Positions 1-11,560 are shown, counted from the first letter of the stretch. The stretch: DNA of 64,000 bases from Eonycteris spelaea (GCA_003508835.1 PUFA01000034.1:6288501-6352500), one strand, 5' to 3'. Notes: a model not told the origin generated them from the letters alone. Numbers and translations are program-made.

Positions 1-1839
1 TCTCTCTTGTCCATCTCAGATTGCATGTGTGACTGTTAAAATGAGGAACACACCACCAAAACTACAAATATATTTGATACTGATGATTAAAGAACAACCT
101 ACTGGGTCCATTTGTCAGATTTCAGGTATGCTTAAAAATGGTACTTTTGCAGTGCTTTATAAAGTGTTTTATTAGGATGTCAGCATTCCAGAAGACTTGC
201 CAGCTCTAAATTAGTGGTACCATGAATAATTGCATCAGCATCAGCGAGGTAGCTGAAGAAATGAATTGTGGTAGTGGCATGCAGTTGAATATGATTGTGT
301 GATGTAAGCAGACCCGGGAAGATAAGATACAGAGAGATGTCACAGGTGCCGTGCTCAGCATCCCGCAAGGGACAGAAAGAACTCTACCCACCGACCTCTC
401 TGCTCTTGCATCCTTTCCACCTCATCCCCCTCTATTCCCAGTGGAAGGGACTCTTTCTGTCCTCTGAGAGGACTCAGTCTGCCCTTCTGGGTCTTCCAAA
501 TACTTTGCCTGTGACAGTCCCTTAAGGATGTAGCTTTTGGAAACCAAAGCCAGGAAGCAGGCGCTTTTTCTATTGTCCCACCACCAGACTTCTCCCCCTA
601 CGTAATGAATTTAGGAGGCTGGGAAAGGAACAGAATGCCTAGAAGGTTTGAAAAGTTGGTTAACATATATTTTCCCATCGTAGATTTTTTTCAGAACAGT
701 AAAGATCGAAATATGATTAAAATACCATTTTCTTCTCCGTTTAAACATTTTTTGTTATTATACTATAATAATTTACACTCGAGAATTTTTGTATATTATA
801 CTAAAGAATTTTTTTTTAAGTCACAGCCATTTATGTTAAGAGACAGAGAAACATGCTGTTTTGACACATTTCTTTAAAGAAAGGAATTCATATGAATGAA
901 TTTTTCTAGTTGAATCAGCAACAAAAGATTTCAAACAATGATCTGTATTGGAAAAAAGTCATGACTGTAATTATTTTTTTCAAGCATATTGGATGAGGAA
1001 GACTTACTTTCTGGTTACATCTTAATATATGACAATAGCCAAGCAACTTATAATATTTTACTACTATTTTCATAATAAAAGTAGAAACTGCTAGTAATGC
1101 TCTAACCAGATATTTATAACTATGCTGCTCTTGATTTAACCAATTGGCAGGAAATTTTAAGGCGTTTAAATACAAGATAAAACATTTAATCTTGTGGGTT
1201 TGACTAAAACTTCGTCGGTGAAAGGGTGCAGATCCCTCTATTGTACTTATGTCATAACCGTGCGCTGTTTTCTGTTCTAACCTTCACTGCTTTCACAGTG
1301 AAGACTAATCAGTAGGCTGACAGTATGAAAGGCAGCAGAAGCTGTATTTGTTTTTCAGCTCTAGTAGGCATAGTTTAAGTGGGTTGAGTCCAGAAGATGT
1401 AAATTCCTACTGGATGCAATAATGTAATAATCCATAGGTCTCAAGTAGCATTTCTCACGTGTTGACTTATTTGATAATGCTTTAAAAATTACATTTTTCA
1501 TCACTGGGAACAGGATTAGGTGGGTTTTATCTTACGAGACGACACACGGAAGGGTATGGTAGATGCTGATGTGGTGATGAAATTTTTGTCAAAATGTAAT
1601 TTCCTGCTGCTGAATCTCGTGACAGGTGCATCATATTTCTGGGTTCAGAAGTTATTCCCCAGTGATGTAACTAGAGGAAATGTATCACAGGAGCGTCATC
1701 ATTTGATATTTACACAGTTCTTCTCCAAGGAAGCACTTTGCTTTCTTGTTTCCAGTGTATGCATGTGACAAATGAGTTTTTGTTTAAAACGTCGTGGCAA
1801 TATTTGCCTCCTGTGGTCAGTGTGAGTCAATCACACATA

Positions 1840-1933
1840 CCTGCACCCATGTCTGCCTTTTCAGTGCTTATCATAGTTTTTATCATTGCATTTTTATTTG
1901 TCACTCAACAGATGTTTGTTGAATTGAATGATT
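1840..1933 (+). repeat. L2 LINE 3' end (fragment)
   Basis: The segment ends in a CACTCAACAGATGTTTGTTG-type stretch followed by AATTGAATGA. This matches the well-known L2 3' terminus, in which a CTCAATAAATGTTTGTTGAATGAATG motif closes the element. The body upstream is too diverged to delimit. Confidence 0.55.
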
Positions 1934-3539
1934 GCAGGAGCTTAGTGTGGGTATTGCTTTTTTTTTTCTTTAAAGTAAATTTCTAAAGTACAAAAAAAAT
2001 CTATGATCTACATGTTTACATTTCTTCAAGTGAGTTGCTTCATTCAGTCAAGCTCAGCCCTTCTTGATTGCAGGCCTGGAGAGGAGAGGATATAGGCAGA
2101 TCAACTTAAGTCCACAAAGCATGTGCTAAAGGTCTGTCTAATGTTATGAGCGTTCCTTTCCAACGTAACTCACCAGAGCAATGGCAAGCAGCTCTGTTTT
2201 GGGAACTCGAGTATTAGAGTTCTTTGGCTTTAGATAACACCTCTCTGGGAACCAGTATCCAGCTTAATCATCTCCTTCATTCACCATTTCTGGCTCCTGG
2301 AGGCTTTTGGCTGTCTCCAAAGATCAGATGGGCCCCCCAAGGGCCAAGACTAGCTGCAATGGAGACCATTCAAAAGAATATGCCCAAGGCTGAGAAGGCA
2401 GTCCAAAAAAGGAGTGGGAACTAGAGAAGGCATTCCAAAAATGTGGAGAACAATGGCTGCATGATTGGAATAAGTATGCAGACCTGAGGTGGCTGCAGTG
2501 GGGGACAGTCTTTACACACACACACACGTGCAAAGATAAACAAATGTGATCTTCAGACGTTCCCTTTAAATATTGCATTTCTCTTACTTGTGTATAGCCT
2601 TCCATTTCCATCCCCTCCAGGTCAGTGTTACCTTCCACTCACTTTCACTTTTTCATGGAGTTGGTGGCACCCATAGGTACCATTAGTGACTGAAACCCGT
2701 GTGTTGATCAGGATTCAAGATACAGGGCTTTGAAAAGTAGTAGGCTCAGACCTTGGAGGGAAGGTATGTGATGGAATGGACATGTCCTTTTACTTCCTGC
2801 CCTTTGAACAGACATACATAATTATAGGGATGGTTTCAGGGTGTCCCAAAGCAATGGCTTTCAACATATAGTGAAGCTCTATGTTTTTCTCAACCCCTAG
2901 GGCTCCCAGTCTCTGCCCTTCTGCATCCGTGCAGGTTGGCACATGTGATGACAAAGTGGATGGAGTTTGTTCTTGCGCTGAGCTGTTCGTGCAGCCCTTC
3001 TGGAGGAGAGCCAGATAGAAAATGAAAAACACACACACGACCTTCACTTTTCCCTTATTTTACATTCGGCGGTTTGTCTGTCTGAGCCCTTAATGACGCA
3101 CGGTCTTCCTATCTAACTTTAGGCCCGGTGCCCTGAAGCCGTGTTAAGCTGTACCTAGATATTCTGGTAGGAACATTCTCATAGATCACACCATGATTTC
3201 AGGAGAAACTCGAAACTGAATAAGAGATCTGTAGACCATTGTCTGGGGTTTATGAAAGGGTGGGTTTGCCTTTCACTTGTAGAAACCACACAAAGTAAAT
3301 CCTTTTCTCTGGCAAATTAAGGGATAGGCCTGTAGTGCCTTTTGTTTTTGCTTTGATGTCTTCCTGTCTTTATGGAAAAGTAGAAAAATAGACTTTACCT
3401 GTTGTTTAGGAACAGAGTTAATATTTTAAGATAAAAAATCTCCGCATAAAACTGGAGATCCTCATTTGCTAAATTTCAGCTTAGCTGAAAGCTATTATGA
3501 TAATAGTGAGTGCAGATATCTCAGCCATCTCTCTGCTTC

Positions 3540-3540
<1 letters not shown>

Positions 3541-3598
<58 letters not shown>

Positions 3599-3607
3599 AG
3601 AGAAGAA
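3541..3607. repeat. (GA)n microsatellite
   Basis: About 25 uninterrupted GA dinucleotides run from about 3545 to 3594, followed by slightly imperfect AGAAGAGAG units. The tract is a long homopurine-homopyrimidine mirror repeat. The plus-strand open frame through it reads as an alternating Arg/Glu run and is an artefact of the repeat. Confidence 0.95.
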
Positions 3608-3894
3608 CAGGTACATTGCTCAACATTTCATTGTGTGAATCTTAGAATTCACCGCTACCTTTTTAATGCGTCTTTATTGTCCTTATGCTTAGATAAAGGA
3701 GTCTTGGCCTCCTGTTCAAGGTTCTTCACGCCTATCCCAATTTACATTTGCAGAGTTAACTCCTTCTACCCCTTTTCAGATGCCTTGTGCTCCAGTGAAG
3801 CCCATTCTTCATCTGGCCGGTCCATGGCTGTGCTCTCAACCCCCTGGGCCTTGTTTGATCATTGCCATCAGTGAGAGATGTGCTTTTGTCCTTG

Positions 3895-4010
3895 TCATTC
3901 ATACAACTCATATTTAGTGAGTACCTGCTATGTGCCAGCCCTTGTGCTAAGCTCTGGAGATGCTAAGCTAAAGAAAGCATCATAGACAAAATCCCTGTTT
4001 CCACATCCCG
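3895..4010 (-). repeat. Ancient MIR/L2-class repeat fragment
   Basis: The text TATTTAGTGAGTACCTGCTA followed by TGTGCCAGCCCTTGTGCTAAGC resembles the 'TTGAGTACCTACTATGTGCCAGGCACTGTGCTAAG' signature of ancient mammalian repeats. The following 'acaaaatccctg' fits the same family. The exact family is not resolved. Confidence 0.5.
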
Positions 4011-4242
4011 AATTATTTCTTTCTTCTGAACCAAGTCAAATGTGTCAGCCCTTATATCTGAGCTAGAAGAATTTTTTTCTCCTCCCCTATGCATCTAGAG
4101 CTTTCTTTCTGTGCATCTATCATGGATTTCACCCCTGTCTACTCAGCATTCTCTCCATTTATGAATGGAACTTATTTACCTTCCTTCCTAGAATTTCTAG
4201 AAATCAGAATTCAACTTTATATCCTCCATAGTACTTAATGCT

Positions 4243-4282
4243 ATCATTTATTCATTCAACAAGCATTTATTAACTACTCTGT
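4243..4282 (-). repeat. Short MIR/L2-like fragment
   Basis: CATTTATTCATTCAACAAGC followed by ATTTATTAACTACTC is the typical reverse-oriented end of an old mammalian LINE/SINE repeat. It is very short and otherwise unresolved. Confidence 0.4.
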
Positions 4283-5101
4283 TTAGGACTTTCTGTATAA
4301 ATATTGATATTTATATTGAACTTCTGAATGCATGAAAAATATGGGCCTCAGAAGGACTCTCTAATGTTGATATTTGGGATCAGAAGAGGCTTTATGAGAT
4401 TGGAAAAGGTGCCTCCTCTTTGCACAGGAACAGATAATTCCCCTTGAGGTCTGCCTTCTTGAGTCGCATAAAAGAAACACACTTGTGCCAGAATAACTTA
4501 ATTCTCTTAAACCTAAATTAGAATCTCTCTCTTTTTTTTTTTTTTTTCATTTAATGATTAACTAGGCCTGTCTTTCTTGGGTCTCTTTCTGTATCTAAAA
4601 TTTTCACGTCAAGCAATGTCCGGTTAAAAACTGATTCAGATTTGGTAATGTTAAGCCTTTTGCAACATCAAATTCTACAATTTGCAGTTGACTTTTAACA
4701 AAAAGAAGATTGAGCACAGCCTGACTATAACCTGCTCACCATATTTTGAAGTGGTTTTACGCAGTAACTAAATGTACATTTTTGTTTCGATCATAAGAAC
4801 ATCAAAGCATTGTGATTTCTGTGTTGCTAAGCCTCTGAAACTTCCAAATCACATTGATTTGTTTACTGACTTAATATTGACTATTTTGAGTTTGTGATTG
4901 CTTTACCCTTGCATTTGGAAAGAAAAAAGAAGTTAAATACAGTGTGTTGATTTTATTTAAGCCACACAGTACTGTTCGTGCCTGCAACTTCAGTTCATCT
5001 GATATGCCCTTTTTTTTTTTTTAAAGCAAAACCCTAACAAAGTAATTGAACGTGCATTTTGAGATGTCTGTGATGACAACTTCTTGCCTTTTCCTTTTCA
5101 G

Positions 5102-5275
5102 AATGAAGACCTAAATGACCTCAGCAAATCCTCCTTTAACTCATGGGTACCCAGACTCTATAACTATTTCATGATTCACAACCAGGACCTCACATCTTCC
5201 TCCTCAGTAGATGGTACGATGCATCCATTTCAGTTTGTTTACTTTATATACAATCCTCAGGAGTTCGTTGACTGA
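5102..5275 (+). CDS. Putative 3'-terminal coding exon of an unidentified gene
   Basis: A pyrimidine-rich tract ending ...CCTTTTCCTTTTCAG at 5101 is a good splice acceptor. Directly after it one frame (phase 0) stays open for 57 codons to TGA at 5273-5275, while the other two frames hit stops within the first four codons. The peptide begins NEDLNDLSKSSFNSWVPRLY, carries a serine run (TSSSSVDG) near residue 33, and ends NPQEFVD. It has no membrane segment, zinc finger or other domain that I recognise, and I cannot assign a gene. About 0.87 kb of sequence with 3'UTR character follows. The annotated-looking ATG at 5084 lies in the polypyrimidine tract and is probably not used. The splice phase and stop are visible in the sequence. 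That this is a real last exon is inference. An internal donor at ATG|GTACG (about 5214) could end a shorter exon instead. Confidence 0.55.
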   Translation, partial: NEDLNDLSKSSFNSWVPRLYNYFMIHNQDLTSSSSVDGTMHPFQFVYFIYNPQEFVD

Positions 5276-5604
5276 ACTGCACGTTCTATATTGTGCCAAG
5301 CGAAAAAAAAAGCACTGTGACACCGGAACAATGAGTCTGCATAAACTTCATCTTCAACCTTAAGGACTTAGCTGGCCACATGAGCTGATGTGCCCACCAT
5401 GCCACGAGAGAATGGGTTTACTCTCATTGCATCTACAAGATACATTTCATCTGCTGCTGAAACCACGTACGACAGAGCATCGTTGTAAATTATTTCACGC
5501 AAAACAGTTCGCGTTGGGTGGAGAGAGTATTAAATATTTAACGTAGGTTTTGATTTATACGTGTAATTTTTTTAATTAAAATGTAACTTTTCTTATAGCA
5601 CACA

Positions 5605-5652
5605 TCTTTTTTTTCTTTTTTCTTTTCTTTTTCTTTTTCTTTTTTTTTTTTG
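5605..5652. repeat. (CTTTTT)n-like polypyrimidine microsatellite
   Basis: A run of imperfect CTTTT/CTTTTT units ends in a stretch of T before GGATGTGG. It sits inside the putative 3'UTR and would be a U-rich element in the RNA. Confidence 0.85.
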
Positions 5653-6033
5653 GATGTGGACCTGAGGTATACAGTGTTCTGTTGTAAAGAGTGGAGCAAA
5701 TGCTTAAAACAAGGCTAACAGGAGTAGAATAGGGTACGGCCCTTGTTTTAAGATTATAATTCAGAAAAATAATATAAGAATCATAGTGCCATAGATGGTT
5801 TTCAATTGTATAGTTATATTTGCTGATACTAGCTCTTGTATTATATAGCCCTGATGTTGAGCTGAGATCCTTACAAGAATTGATCTTAATTTTGTATTTT
5901 TCCTGTAAGGCAGTAGGCCATGTTAATTAAACTGAAGAACGATATATTCTCCTGGGGTGTTTTCAAGGGTCAGCTAAAAATTGGCAATTGAATGGAAGCA
6001 AAATTCTAAGCAAAGGACATAAGAGTCTTCCGT

Positions 6034-6041
6034 TGTACATA
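6034..6041 (+). promoter_or_regulatory. Pumilio-type response element
   Basis: TGTACATA fits the UGUANAUA consensus bound by PUF/Pumilio proteins. It lies about 85 nt before the polyadenylation signal. A single 8-mer match can occur by chance. Confidence 0.35.
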
Positions 6042-6124
6042 CTGTAAAGAGAAGGAGACATGGGTGATCCCTCTGGAATGAACAATGTGGGTGTTTGTAA
6101 ATTCTGGAATTTTTTTTTATTCAT

Positions 6125-6130
6125 AATAAA
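6125..6130 (+). terminator. Canonical polyadenylation signal AATAAA
   Basis: AATAAA lies in TCATAATAAACTAG. UGUA motifs lie upstream (TGTACATA, CTGTAAAG and TTGTAAAT), matching CFIm sites, and a U/C-rich region lies 10-40 nt downstream. Together they make a good poly(A) site for the plus-strand terminal exon. Confidence 0.6.
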
Positions 6131-6307
6131 CTAGACTGTTGATCTTTTCTTCTCCCCTTCCCCCCACTTCTGTAAGCTTCTTGCTCCAATACCATTTCCT
6201 TCTGTGCACACATTAGGATATTTCATTTCCGGCATGGTCTCGAGAAAGATGGCCAGACAAGTGAGTACTTGTCTTGAATTTCTAACCAGAAATTTAAATT
6301 CCAGGAA

Positions 6308-6378
6308 GTGGTTTTTTTGTTTGTTTTTGTTTTTTGTTTTTGTTTTTTTTTTTGTTTTTGTTGTTGTTGTTTTTATCA
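6308..6378. repeat. T-rich (TTTTTG/TTG)n simple repeat
   Basis: Imperfect TTTTTG, TTTG and GTT units run through this segment just past the poly(A) site. The open frames crossing it are low-complexity Phe/Val or Lys/Thr runs and are not genes. Confidence 0.85.
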
Positions 6379-6399
6379 TGACTAGGGCTACATGGCACT

Positions 6400-9300
6400 T
6401 TCTTTAAGACCTTATGTCCTGTTTTCTGACAACTTCGAGTGTTACATTATTTAACTGAATGCAATTTGGCCCATCTGCCCTGGTGGGCACTAGTTGATTA
6501 GTGATTAGTTAACAAAACCCAGTGTAGAGAGGGCCCATCAAAAAGCTTAATGACCCGCGATTGGGACATCTAGCCAGCAGTGAAAATGTCAATCCTTTTC
6601 TTCTTTGAGGGAAAGTACACCTATCTTGGATTTTTTTTCCTTGTGAAAAAAGAAATGGCAATGAATGCACTTAAAGAGATGGCCTACAGAGTTTTTAACC
6701 TTTCTACCAGGAAACTTCCTATAGGTTAAGTGAACAAATGCCAGTATCGGACTCCCCAAGAGTCTGTGTAAACTCTGTATCGGAAATTCCCATACTGTGG
6801 AGAAGAGCAACATTTTATTTCTCCGAAGGGTTGTACACACTTCCTGGGTGGGGGTGAGGCCACACGGAGGGGGGCCAGGGTTGGGGTGCTATTGCAGTGG
6901 CTGCTGACCCTTCTCACCTGGCCAGGGGACCCCTGCTCTACTCGAAAGGGAGCGGAGATAAATGGAACCCCTCACACTGCTGAGGCCCATGTTACTGTTA
7001 ATTCAGCCACATGGCATGGACCTCGCAGACTGTTGTGCAATGTTCATTGTTGCACATTCCAATCATTTGCATGCTCATCAGTTTCCAAGATAAATTGGTC
7101 TGTAGGCATAAGAATCCATTGTTTTCAAGGAACTTACTGAATTACATCATTTCCTATGAGGAGAGAACACTACCAATTTTTTTAAAATCTGATATGGGAG
7201 TTTTTTCTACTCTTTTATGAAAAAGACTTTGTTGGTCAAACTAGCTTTCATTTTTTAAGTATTCTGACTCATACTCTTGTTAGAGAGAGATCAGTGAGCA
7301 AGGTCAGCCCCCGCCATTCTTCTGTAAAGCTAGTTATTTCTCAAGGAACCTAAACTTGGAATCTTTATTACCAAGATACCTCTGCATGTGGAATTCTCAG
7401 CGTCTTTTGGGTGAGAACAGAAATGAACAGACTGGAAAAACTCATCTCTTGGTTTCTATTTCTCTGCTGTTTTTTTTTCGGTCAGATAGCATAAGGGTAG
7501 AAATTCTTATTGAAGCTGCTTCTTATTGGCCTTGAGCTGGGTTTGATGGCGGTATTGAACTTCACCAATTTAAGACTGGAAGTTGCTGGTATTTAAGGCA
7601 AAAAACTCATGCTCTGGCTTCATGAGGGGTTAGTCTTGATCGACATCAGCTTCTAAGTCCTTGTGTTCAGTTTCTCTTGAGAAAAGTCGGCTTGTATCAT
7701 TTCAAAGTGTTTGTAGGCCAGCCAAGGGCTTACGTTAATGAGGCTTCAAGTGGTCTCTGGCTAACGGATAAGTTAGTGGCGTTTTCTTCATGAGACCATG
7801 GTTTCACAGCATTTTTTCTTAGAGACTTAGGCAGAGTTTAAAATTCTCCTTTGTAGAAAGAACAAATAGGTTTTGTGAATTCGATGATATCTTCATTCAG
7901 GGCAAAAAAAAAAAAAAAGATCCTAGAACCAGCCAGAAGTGAAGAAAAGCCATTAATGATCAACTGCCTGAGTCAATAATGACAAATCAGTCCTGATGTT
8001 ACATTTGTGACTTTTCTTGCTAACTCTCAAAGGTCAGGGACTCTCTTGACTAATCTAGGTTGACTACAAAAGTGGATTTACTAAAAATCACCTAGCCAGA
8101 AGGAGAGATTTTTAACCTTTCTTTCCCTGACTGTCGTCTTCTGGCTGTCTTTTAAATTTGAGACATACTAAGAAAAACAACTTTACTGTAAGGAACAGTA
8201 TTTTACAGTCCTGAAGCCCTGTTTTTGTTCCATCTTGCATGCTGCGTGCGATGTGCCACATAGTTGAAAACTTTTATACACTGAAGGTGGTTTACAAAGA
8301 GGGAAAGGGAGCTCATTTTCCACTGATCATAGAGCCTTGACAAATGGGATAGATGCATCGTGCTCTGACCGCTTTGGCCGAGCCTTGTGGGTCAGTCCAC
8401 CATGCAAGGAGGCGGTGAAACCCCAGACACTGGGAATTAAGACCTTGATTGGAGAGAGAGACAGAACCCTTTGGAAGACGTGCGAAGGGGAATGGATGGA
8501 AGCCAAATATGAAATCGCTTTTTTGCAATGACTTGACAGGGGAGTGAGTGTTCCTAGGACACCGTGAATGTTAGTTAGCGGGAACACTGCACTCACATAG
8601 ACTGCTGAGAAATGAGAGAAAGAAGCATGTGCTTCTAGGGATATGAAGAAAAAGGACCTTGCTGGTACTAAGAGAAAGACCTCCAGTCTGCGTGCTGTGA
8701 GCTCAGTTAGGGAGAGCCAAAGCATCCTGCTCGTAGTCAGTAGAACGTGAGGGATTACACACTGGTGCCCTTGGGCACTTTCAAAGCCAATCCCGGGAAA
8801 CCCTGGAGGTCCTCTCCAACCTCCAGAAATCAGCCTCCTACGTTTAGGTAGGGAATGTGTGGATCAGATGGCATGCTGGGTTGTCCTTCATTCCTTGTCA
8901 CCAGAGTATCAAGCTAGGTGCTGGGAGGGGCAGAGTGATATTGATGGTGTTTGACCCTCCTCTTGGGGAATTTATCAGTAATAAAGAGCTTATAATCAAC
9001 TGTTAAGATTAGAAAAAGTGTGACTTAGCTGGGGAGTTGTCTTTCTTTCCTGGTTTGTTGATGACTTGGCATTTGTGACATAAACACCAAGAGATCTGGT
9101 GTTTTAGACTTTTGCCATTCACCTGACATTTCAGTTTCTCTGCTATGTGGTTAATTTTCCCAGTGTTTACCAATAAGCCACATAATAGGACAACTTCAGT
9201 AAACAGGAAAATTTGTATTTATATAGACATCTTTTGTGCTGTTATTATTTTTTTTCCTTTTTAGAACTTTGCTATGGCTTAAGAATGTAGTTCCCGGAAT

Positions 9301-10030
9301 AATTTTTCTTATGAAGCTCTTTCCTTACACCTCTTGGCTACAGGGTGGGCCAAATTAAATACATATATATTTTTTCATTTAATGTATGTGCGGTTTGATT
9401 TATCATCTTAAGATGGTGGTGCTGCTCATGGTGCTACTTCATCTGTATACAAAAGGACCAATGCATGGTCTATATTGCTACCAAAACATTTATTGTATAT
9501 ATGTGTATAACATGTATTATGTATATATGTAACGGGTACCAGGCCAGGTATATATTTTTATTTAGAAGTGTTTCACTTTTCCAAGTTTTCTTTATAGTGT
9601 TATGCTTATTTTCAGTTTTTTTCCCCCCCTGACTCTGTCTGGTACTTAGAACTGTAGTGTCTTCATCATTAATTAAAGAAAACTGTCTAAATGAAGTCAC
9701 GGATGTGAGCGCTAGTGGTCCTTAATATCTTTGATTATGGGATGTGGAACAGAAACTGCCATTTAAAATGTGCTGGGGCATTTGATTGGATAATAGCAGT
9801 GGACACAGTTTAACATACTTTAATAAATGGAACAGGTAGGTTGGCTTCCCTCTTCACTTGGCTTTCAATGGCCACGAGTAGAAAGAAAAAGACCTCCAAA
9901 AACATTTAAAGCTACTTTTGTTGCTGGTGGTGCAGTGGGAAGAAAGAGAGGAGCAGAAAGATGTGTTCTGTTGGTGGGCACTTAGACTAGCCATGTCAGC
10001 CTTCAGCATGCAGAGGTCCCCAAAGAAGAG
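6400..10030. other. Unique intergenic sequence, no gene seen
   Basis: I scanned both strands and found only short open frames without domains, splice structure or family resemblance. There are minor A/T runs (poly-A near 7905-7918) and a TATA/TATG-rich patch near 9480-9535. No recognisable repeat copy could be placed with confidence. Confidence 0.6.
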
Positions 10031-10034
10031 TTGT

Positions 10035-10332
10035 TCAAATGCAGATTACCACTGAGGGACCTGGGGCGGGGCCTGCCTGAGATTCCTTATTTCTAAGCAG
10101 CTCCCGGAGGCCCAGTGCCATTCATCTTGGTCTATACTGATGGCACTGAGTAGCAGCCCTAGCCACACTTTGGCAACCTCAGGGTAGCTTTCAAAAAGCT
10201 CAATGGTCAGGCCCACTCCGGGGATGCTGGCCTACTTTGTCCAGGGAGGGGCCTGGGCACCTGTCATACCTGCTGCTGCCTTCTGGGCCCTCCAGAAGAT
10301 TCTAGTACATGATCGGGGCTGAGAACCACTGT
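10035..10332 (+). mobile_element. Two adjacent MER5-type hAT-Charlie fragments
   Basis: The left half (GGGACCTGGGGCGGGGCCTG, GATTCCTTATTTCTAAGCAG, CTCC) matches the MER5/MER3 body 'tctggggtggggcctgagattctgcatttctaacaagctccc'. The right half ends AGAAGATTCTAGTACATGAT plus CGGGGCTGAGAACCACTG, the classic MER5A terminus. Both are short non-autonomous hAT-Charlie transposons, heavily diverged. Confidence 0.6.
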
Positions 10333-10811
10333 TGCGAAGGGTTGCCCCAAACTGATTACTGGGGTCATTTGCTAGAGATGCCAATTGCCTGGAGCTAACC
10401 AGGAACATGGGCTTTGACAGGTGATGCTTGTGGTTGGCGAGTCCGGGAAACCCTGGCTCCATACAAGAGGGCCTTCAGGATCCTTTCACCGCTAGCAGGG
10501 ATTGAACACTTATGATTTTTGAAATAATAAGCCATGTTGTCCATAAAGAAGCAGCCAACTCCCCGACCCGCCCCAACTGAGCTTTCTGGCTTAAACAATC
10601 TAAAATCGATAATCAACGTGTCCCTAAGTTGTTTGGATGAAGCCAGATGATGGAACGTCTAGAAACAGAGTCAAGATTGTTATTTTTTTGACTTGACTTA
10701 AAAAAAAATTTTTTTTAATTAAAAATTTTTTTTATGGTAACGGTTAATAAAATCCAATAAGTTTCAACTGTACATTTTAACAGTAAGGTGTGTATATAGA
10801 TAGATATATTG

Positions 10812-10813
10812 AT

Positions 10814-10863
<50 letters not shown>

Positions 10864-10878
10864 GATAGATAGATAGAT

Positions 10879-10918
<40 letters not shown>
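10812..10918. repeat. (GATA)n microsatellite
   Basis: About 25 GATA units are interrupted twice by GATGATA. The minus-strand open frame through it reads as a Ser-Ile-Tyr-Leu repeat and is an artefact. Confidence 0.95.
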
Positions 10919-11399
10919 TTTTGTGTGTTTACCTCCCATAGTTAGATTTCTTTCTGTCACCATATATTTGATTTGACTTTTTGAAGTACTCTCTTTTCCA
11001 CTCTAATGTGGTGTGTCAAACCGGAGGGGTCTTCCTTCTGCCTGGCATTATAATAACATTTTCACTGAAGCAGTGGTGCACACCATGATGGAAGAATGCT
11101 TGAGTCATTATTTCATCTTCACTTTTTATTTGCTTCATCCCCTTATTTGTTTTAAAAAAAGATTTTTTCCTCCAAGTGGTATTGCAAAACAAACATCACC
11201 TCTATTGAAATTACACATAAACATCACACATTAGTATTAATTTGAGGGCAGTCTAGTTGAAATGAATTACTGGTGTAACTTATAGCATGATTGCCATTAC
11301 CTTTATACATATACAGAAATGAACTGTAGCAAGTCACAAGTGAGTAAGACATCCCTGAGAATTTAATAGTCATGGAGAATTGTAAGTACATCACCGATT

Positions 11400-11560
11400 A
11401 TATTATAAACAATAGCAATGATCACTCTGCATTTGCTCTAGGTTAGGCACCAGGATTGACATCAATTACCTCATTGTAGCCCTCCAGCAACCCAGAGCTA
11501 GATAATGATGATCCCTAATTCCCAAATGTGCAAGCAGAGGAGAGAAGGGTGTGTCTGTGA
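11400..11560 (-). repeat. MIR SINE (fragment)
   Basis: TAGGTTAGGCACCAGGATTG, CATCAATTACCTCATTGTAG, CCCTCCAGCAACCC and a following 'gatgatccctaattcccaaatgtgcaagcagag' follow the reverse MIR order: size-of-list core, 'cctcacaacaaccct', then 'ccccattttacagatgag'. Confidence 0.6.

Larger units (their letters stand above)
1..5101 (+). other. Putative intron upstream of the terminal exon
   Basis: No exon is supported here. Short open frames carry no recognisable domain and no convincing paired splice sites. If the exon beginning at 5102 is real, this stretch is its upstream intron. It is AT-rich and contains scattered old repeats: an L2-like end near 1.9 kb, an L2/MIR-like piece near 3.9 kb, a similar piece near 4.25 kb, and a long GA tract near 3.55 kb. 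The remainder looks unique. The intron call is inference from the acceptor at its right end. Confidence 0.5.
5276..6150 (+). other. Putative 3' untranslated region
   Basis: This follows the stop codon of the candidate terminal exon. It is AT-rich and has few repeat-like segments apart from a pyrimidine tract at 5605-5652. It contains several UGUA motifs and ends with AATAAA at 6125-6130, followed by a GTTGATCTTTTCTTCTCCCC-type U/C-rich element suited to cleavage at about 6145-6155. The layout is that of a vertebrate 3' end, but transcription is not shown by sequence alone. Confidence 0.5.

Noticed and set aside
3497..3874. Frame with a long Arg-Glu run
   Set aside because: The run is the GA microsatellite. 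The rest has no domain.
10715..10963. Ser-Ile-Tyr-Leu repeat 'protein'
   Set aside because: It is a direct translation of the GATA microsatellite.
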